Shown: positions 60,354 through 64,000 of the stretch, piece after piece | Layout: each line of letters starts with the position of its first letter | Numbering within the stretch: the stretch's first letter is position 1 | Assembly (NCBI RefSeq): GCF_041102775.1 | Contig: NZ_JBGCUO010000001.1 | Span: forward strand, 2,170,001 to 2,234,000 | DNA length: 64,000 nucleotides | Direction of reading: 5' to 3' | From: Alcanivorax sp. REN37 | Lineage (GTDB): Bacteria; Pseudomonadota; Gammaproteobacteria; Pseudomonadales; Alcanivoracaceae | Position numbers and translations under genes: made by a program | Notes under the pieces: generated by a model | Told to the model about the DNA's origin: nothing | The model's database searches: none | Seen by the model: the letters and a program-made list of their open reading frames with translations, nothing else

Positions 60354-61136
60354 CTAACCGGCCCGCCCCCCTTTCGTCAGCCCTGCCAGCACAGCGGCGT
60401 GGGCGTGTTCGGCCAAGCGCTCGCCCGGCGCCAACGGCGCCAAGAACTGCACCTGCACCCGCAGCTGGTCACGCAGCAACAGCCGCCATAGATGGTGGTG
60501 AAAGCTGTCGGTGCCGATGAACGCCGCGGCGGTGTCGAGTTCGCCGTCTTCGTTGAGATAGCGCAGCGCCACCGGTTGCACCGGTGCCGGCGCCAACACT
60601 GCCGCTTCAAACAGCGGCCGGTGGAACCGACGCAGCTGACGGCCATCAGTGGTGGTGCCCTCCGGGAACAGCAACACGCTGCGGCCTTTTTGCAGCGCGA
60701 CGGCAATATCCACTGCTTTGCGCCCGGACTCACCGCTGCCGCGTTTGATGAACAAGGTGCCACCGGCTTGCGCCAGCCAGCCGATCAGCGGCCAGTCGCG
60801 CACTTCTGCCTTGGACAGGAAATAGGCGGGCATCAGGCTCGCCAGCACCGGGATGTCCACCCAGGACACGTGGTTGCACACCACCAGCGCTGCGCCTTGC
60901 GGCGGCGTACCAGAGACCTCCACGCGCACCGATAACAGCGTCACCAGTTGCGTCAGCCAGCGCTGCACCCGGCGACGAACCGCCGGCCGGTGCGGGTGCC
61001 AGAAGGCGCCGCAGCAGAGCGCCACCCACAGCCCCCAGAAGATATGCGTCAACACCCGCAGCACCCGCCACAGGCGCCGCAGTTGCGGCCAAGCACCGCG
61101 CACCGGTGCCGCGACCGGTGTGGCAGCCGGAGTCAT
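60354..61136 (-). CDS. olsA: Lyso-ornithine lipid O-acyltransferase (PlsC family, OlsA-like)
   Basis: This 260-aa inner-membrane-associated acyltransferase has the PlsC catalytic motif NHVSWVD (H89, D94) and FPEGTT (157-162). A hydrophobic N-terminal helix (about 28-46) anchors it. Right after an OlsB-like gene (ATGA overlap) it most likely adds the second acyl chain to make ornithine lipid. A role in phosphatidic acid synthesis is possible, but the pairing favours OlsA. Ornithine lipids replace phospholipids when phosphate is scarce. Confidence 0.83.
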   Translation of the reverse strand: MTPAATPVAAPVRGAWPQLRRLWRVLRVLTHIFWGLWVALCCGAFWHPHRPAVRRRVQRWLTQLVTLLSVRVEVSGTPPQGAALVVCNHVSWVDIPVLASLMPAYFLSKAEVRDWPLIGWLAQAGGTLFIKRGSGESGRKAVDIAVALQKGRSVLLFPEGTTTDGRQLRRFHRPLFEAAVLAPAPVQPVALRYLNEDGELDTAAAFIGTDSFHHHLWRLLLRDQLRVQVQFLAPLAPGERLAEHAHAAVLAGLTKGGRAG

Positions 61137-61999
61137 ATTGCCCTCGACAGCCGCTCACCGCGACCGCTACGCGGTTGGGTGAAGTGTTGCAGGTACCGCG
61201 CCGGTAGCCGCTCCAGCGGCATCAGCACGAGGAAGTCGAGGCAGTTGAACTCGGCATCCCAGCACGGCTCGCCGCAGATGTCCGCGCCCAGCCGCAAGTA
61301 GGCTTTCAGCAGCGGTGGCATGCGCGTGGAGCCGCCGGCACGCAGCATGCCGGCCGGTACCGGCACCCGCGGCATCACCCGCAGGCTGTCCTCAGACAAA
61401 TGTTTGTCGCGCACGGTGTCGCAGATGGCTTGGCAGTCGTAGTCATCGCCGAGCGCCAGACTGGCGCAGCCGATCAGGTAGTCGATGCCTTCTTCCAGGG
61501 CAAACTGCACGATCTTCGCCCACAGCAGCGAGATCGCTGCGCCGCTGCGGTAGTCCTTATGAATGCAGGTGCGCCCCACTTCCGCCACCCGGCCCGGCAG
61601 GCGCGCCAGGTTGCCGAGATCAAATTCGCCGGCCGAGTAAAAGCCGCCGGTCTTAGCGATGCGTTCTTGGGTGAGGATGCGGGTATAGCCCACCAGCTCG
61701 CCGGTGTCGTTGTCGCGTACCAGCAAGTGCAGGCAATGCTTATCGAAGCGGTCACGGTCGAGACCAAAGGGTGCTTTGATCTGGGCGCCGTATTCGTCGC
61801 TGAAAATGCGGAATCGCAGTCGTTGGGCGCGCAGGATATCGCGGCGCGACTGGGTGAAGTAAACGGTGAAACGGTCGCCGTCTTCGGCCGCCGGGCCTTG
61901 CAGGCGGAACGGGCTGACCGGACTCAGGAACGGGCGGCTCAGCACCTGTTTGAGCTGGGGCGTGAAGCCTTTGAGCTTGGTGGCCGTCTGCGCGATCAT
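61133..61999 (-). CDS. olsB: L-ornithine N(alpha)-acyltransferase (OlsB-like, GNAT fold)
   Basis: This 288-aa protein is in the Acetyltransf_5 (PF13444) GNAT family, with LRAQRLRFRIFSDEYGAQI, EVGRTCIHKDYRSGAAISLLW and GCASLALG motifs. OlsB uses 3-hydroxyacyl-ACP to acylate ornithine. The start at 61999 has GGGAG 7 bases upstream; the ATG at 62050 is less likely. It ends in an ATGA overlap with olsA. It is divergent from a CDGSH gene by 86 bases and heads a long minus-strand gene run. Confidence 0.86.
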   Translation of the reverse strand: MIAQTATKLKGFTPQLKQVLSRPFLSPVSPFRLQGPAAEDGDRFTVYFTQSRRDILRAQRLRFRIFSDEYGAQIKAPFGLDRDRFDKHCLHLLVRDNDTGELVGYTRILTQERIAKTGGFYSAGEFDLGNLARLPGRVAEVGRTCIHKDYRSGAAISLLWAKIVQFALEEGIDYLIGCASLALGDDYDCQAICDTVRDKHLSEDSLRVMPRVPVPAGMLRAGGSTRMPPLLKAYLRLGADICGEPCWDAEFNCLDFLVLMPLERLPARYLQHFTQPRSGRGERLSRAI

Positions 62000-62085
62000 C
62001 ACTGCACTCCCTATTGAGGTCGAGGGCAGTGTCGCAATCGAGACTGTCATTCCAGTGACAGCTTTGTGACTGTTTGGAGACAGCC

Positions 62086-62304
62086 ATGGCGCAAGTACGC
62101 TATCCCCTGCCCACCAAACTCAGCGCCGGCGCCGTGTGTTACTGGTGCCCCGAGTGCCCCGCCGTGACCGCCAGCCCCACCTGCAACCATCCGCAGCAGC
62201 AGCGCTACCAAGCCCCACGCCAGCAAATCGTCATCTTTTGCGGCTGCGGCCGCACTACCACGCCACCCTATTGTGACGGCCGCAGCCATCAGCAGTTGGC
62301 GTGA
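62086..62304 (+). CDS. CDGSH-type iron-sulfur protein with two altered motifs
   Basis: The 72-aa protein has two Cys/His sets like those of double-CDGSH proteins. The second reads CGCGRTTTPPYCDGRSH (C52, C54, C63, H68). It keeps the first spacing of mitoNEET but has one extra residue before the His. The first (C21, C24, C33, H35) departs more from the rule. CDGSH proteins bind [2Fe-2S] through three Cys and one His. The family call rests on the CxCGR...PYCDG core. ATG 62086 has GGAG 6 bases upstream. Confidence 0.78.
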   Translation: MAQVRYPLPTKLSAGAVCYWCPECPAVTASPTCNHPQQQRYQAPRQQIVIFCGCGRTTTPPYCDGRSHQQLA

Positions 62305-62482
62305 ACGGTGGGGATGGCAATCAGAGCCAGCGGCGTGTGTGGATTGGCACTCTCGTCAAAACGGTATTGGCAAAACTGGAAGTGACAATTGCGGCGACGT
62401 AGGTAACAGCAGCAGAGCTTTGATGGTGGGCGGTGGAGCGAGAGTCAGAAAAGAAGGTGTGGGCCCTGCGCGATTCCCAAAT

Positions 62483-62515
62483 GAGCTGTGGGCTGTGGGC
62501 TGTGAGCTGTGAACC
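62483..62515. repeat. 7-bp tandem repeat array 1
   Basis: About four and a half units of GAGCTGT/GGGCTGT in a row: gagctgt gggctgt gggctgt gagctgt gaacc. Only position two varies, A or G. Confidence 0.75.
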
Positions 62516-62531
62516 AAACCGCGGGTCTTAA

Positions 62532-62566
62532 CCTGAGCCCTGAGCCCTGAACCCTGAACCCTGAGC
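62532..62566. repeat. 7-bp tandem repeat array 2
   Basis: Five units of CCTGAGC or CCTGAAC: two of the first, two of the second, then one of the first. It lies 16 bases after array 1 and has the same unit length but a different sequence. Confidence 0.75.
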
Positions 62567-62874
62567 ACGAAATCTTGCGTAGTCGGTCCAGAGCTGTGAG
62601 TTGCACGACCTGAAACCTGCCCCCAACTCTTGAGCGTCAACAGTGAGCGTTGAAGCACGATAAGTGGACGGTAAGAAACGGCCATATGCCTGTGAGGACA
62701 ATGCTGCGTCATGCACTGCCCCCCCATCGCACCGCTTTACCTGATACCGAGCAGCGGGTTAGGCGCCCCACCACGGCACCCCACTCCCACTTTTTCCTTT
62801 CACAGCACCTCGGCGGTCTTGCCTAGCTCTCAAGCGCACCCAACTCAGCGCCTAGCGGCGGCCGCAACGCCATA

Positions 62875-62903
62875 AAAAAGCCGGCTCATAGCGCCGGCTT
62901 TTT
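62875..62903. terminator. Bidirectional intrinsic terminator after ppc
   Basis: Stem AAAAAGCCGGC (62875-62885) / GCCGGCTTTTT (62893-62903) with a 7-base loop. It lies about 20 bases after the ppc stop on the minus strand. Confidence 0.9.
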
Positions 62904-62923
62904 CCCTCCACCACAGCGGTATC

Positions 62924-64000
62924 TCAACCGGTGTTACGCATCCCTGCCGCGATGCCGGTGATGGTCACCATCAGCGCGCTTTCCAACTCGCCTGGCGCTT
63001 CCGGTTGCTCGCGCAGCCGCCCCATCAGTTCCGCTTGCAGCAGGTGCAGCGGATCGGTGTAGGGGTTGCGCACCTGGATCGACCATTGCATCACCGCGTT
63101 ATTGGCGAGCAGATCGTCGCGCCCGGTGACCTGTTGCAACGCGGCGATGGTCTGCGCCAGCCGGCCACGCAGGGCGGTGCCCAGCTCGATCAGCGCCGGA
63201 TCACGGGTAAGCCGCTGCTCGTAATACTGCGCCACTACTGGATCGGCCTTCGCCAGCACCATCTCCAGCATGTCCAACAGCGCTTGGAAGAATGGCCACT
63301 GCTCGCGCATGTCCTGCAATACCGGGCTGCGCTCGGCGTCGGCCAGGCTTTCGCTGAGCGCCACGCCGGTGCCGAGCCATGCCGGCAGCATCAACCGCAT
63401 CTGTGTCCAGGCAAACACCCAAGGAATCGCGCGCAAAGTACTGATACCACCGCCGCTGGCACGCCGCGCCGGACGGCTGCCCAACGCCAGACGGGTGAGC
63501 TCCTGCTCTGGAGTCACGGTGCGCAAATAAGTGACCAGCTCTGGGGTATCACGCACCACCTCGCGGTAGGCGGTCAGCGCGGTGCCGGTCAGGCGGCGCA
63601 TTTCCTCACGCCACGCTGGCTGCGGCGCCGGTGGCGGCAGCAGCGTGGCTTCCAAGGTTGCCACTACGTACTGCTCCAGGTTCTGGATCGCCACCTGTGG
63701 TAGCCCGTACTTGAAGCGAATCACCTCGCCCTGCTCGGTGACACGGATGCGGCCATTGATCGAACCCGGCGGCTGCGACAACAGCGCCATCCGTGTGGGC
63801 GAACCGCCACGACTGGCGGAACCGCCGCGGCCGTGGAACAGCGTCAGCGGTACCCCATGTTCCGCAAACAGCGCCGCCAGTTGCTCTTGCGCCCGGTACT
63901 GGGCCCAAGCCGCGGCCAAGAAGCCGGCGTCTTTGGCGGAGTCGGAATAGCCGATCATCACTTCCTGGCCGGCGGCCACCTGGCGCCGGTACCAGGGAAT
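62924..64000 (-). CDS. ppc: Phosphoenolpyruvate carboxylase, C-terminal part
   Basis: Ppc makes oxaloacetate from PEP and bicarbonate to refill the TCA cycle. The gene runs off the right edge; 358 codons are visible. They include VMIGYSDSAKDAG, the catalytic LFHGRGGSASRGG loop, SQPPGSINGRIRVTEQGEVIRFKYG, and RAIPWVFAWTQMRLMLPAWLG. The regulatory tail ends GIAAGMRNTG, the universal C-terminus that binds aspartate. All match the bacterial type enzyme. The frame is open to base 64000; the N-terminal half with the first catalytic His lies outside the window. Confidence 0.96.
   Translation of the reverse strand: MPWYRRQVAAGQEVMIGYSDSAKDAGFLAAAWAQYRAQEQLAALFAEHGVPLTLFHGRGGSASRGGSPTRMALLSQPPGSINGRIRVTEQGEVIRFKYGLPQVAIQNLEQYVVATLEATLLPPPAPQPAWREEMRRLTGTALTAYREVVRDTPELVTYLRTVTPEQELTRLALGSRPARRASGGGISTLRAIPWVFAWTQMRLMLPAWLGTGVALSESLADAERSPVLQDMREQWPFFQALLDMLEMVLAKADPVVAQYYEQRLTRDPALIELGTALRGRLAQTIAALQQVTGRDDLLANNAVMQWSIQVRNPYTDPLHLLQAELMGRLREQPEAPGELESALMVTITGIAAGMRNTG

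Larger units (their letters stand above)
62305..62923. other. 619-bp intergenic region with tandem repeats
   Basis: No credible gene is seen. The region holds two arrays of 7-bp repeats (listed separately) and several imperfect scattered copies of related CTGA/GAGC words to about 62660. It looks like drifting non-coding sequence between the CDGSH gene and the convergent ppc terminator. Confidence 0.5.

Noticed and set aside
62483-62566. CRISPR-like array
   Set aside because: Units are only 7 bp with no spacers and no cas genes in the window.

Overview
The window is a gene-dense, high-GC stretch of a Gammaproteobacterium chromosome. It carries about 50 protein genes and no rRNA, tRNA, insertion sequence, prophage or CRISPR array that I can see. 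The gene set fits a marine, lipid-degrading relative of Alcanivorax: FadH, a thiolase/FabG-like pair, an OlsBA ornithine-lipid pair, NrdAB of the Pseudomonas type with two ATP cones, a DUF6351 lipoprotein and a beta-helix/cytochrome fusion. The family or genus assignment is inference; the class is well supported.

Layout. 1-5.4 kb: the end of a flavoprotein reductase, an RND/MMPL-type exporter and a choice-of-anchor I lipoprotein. 5.6-8.6 kb: a beta-helix domain fused to a diheme cytochrome c. 8.8-12.6 kb: two paralogous small beta-barrels flank a tightly coupled four-gene cluster (receiver-like protein, MglA-like GTPase, two Roadblock-type proteins), followed by an MliC-like lipoprotein. 12.8-16.1 kb: prfC, an SMR heterodimer pair and a divergent LysR regulator with a perfect LysR box. 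16.2-20.6 kb: a copper-type TonB receptor, then a sodium:solute symporter with a 43-aa partner. 20.7-29.8 kb: fadH and a divergent TetR gene around a 36-bp palindrome, a DUF6351 lipoprotein, and a divergent thiolase / FabG-like pair. 29.9-36.7 kb: rplY-pth, grxD, a lone hydantoinase B, argD-argF and a lone ABC ATPase. 36.8-43.3 kb: two tandem GGDEF proteins, glpK and an RstAB-like two-component system.

43.3-48.3 kb: nrdAB, behind a 705-bp control region with three NrdR boxes and a perfect DnaA box. 48.4-54.1 kb: aldehyde dehydrogenase, nitronate monooxygenase, aconitase and a small coiled-coil periplasmic protein. 62.0-54.1 kb on the minus strand is one long run: olsB-olsA-efpL-aminopeptidase-glpG-tatT-dctP-dctQ-dctM, with many start/stop overlaps. 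Divergent from it is a two-motif CDGSH-type protein. A 619-bp gap with two 7-bp tandem repeats follows, then the 3' part of ppc runs off the right edge.

The most interesting unexplained unit is the GTPase/Roadblock cluster between two beta-barrel paralogues. Other items worth checking are the beta-helix/cytochrome fusion, the altered CDGSH spacing, the TatT-type TRAP system downstream of efpL-glpG, and several strong palindromic operators (fadH/tetR, smr/lysR, and an AT-rich one upstream of the GGDEF pair).
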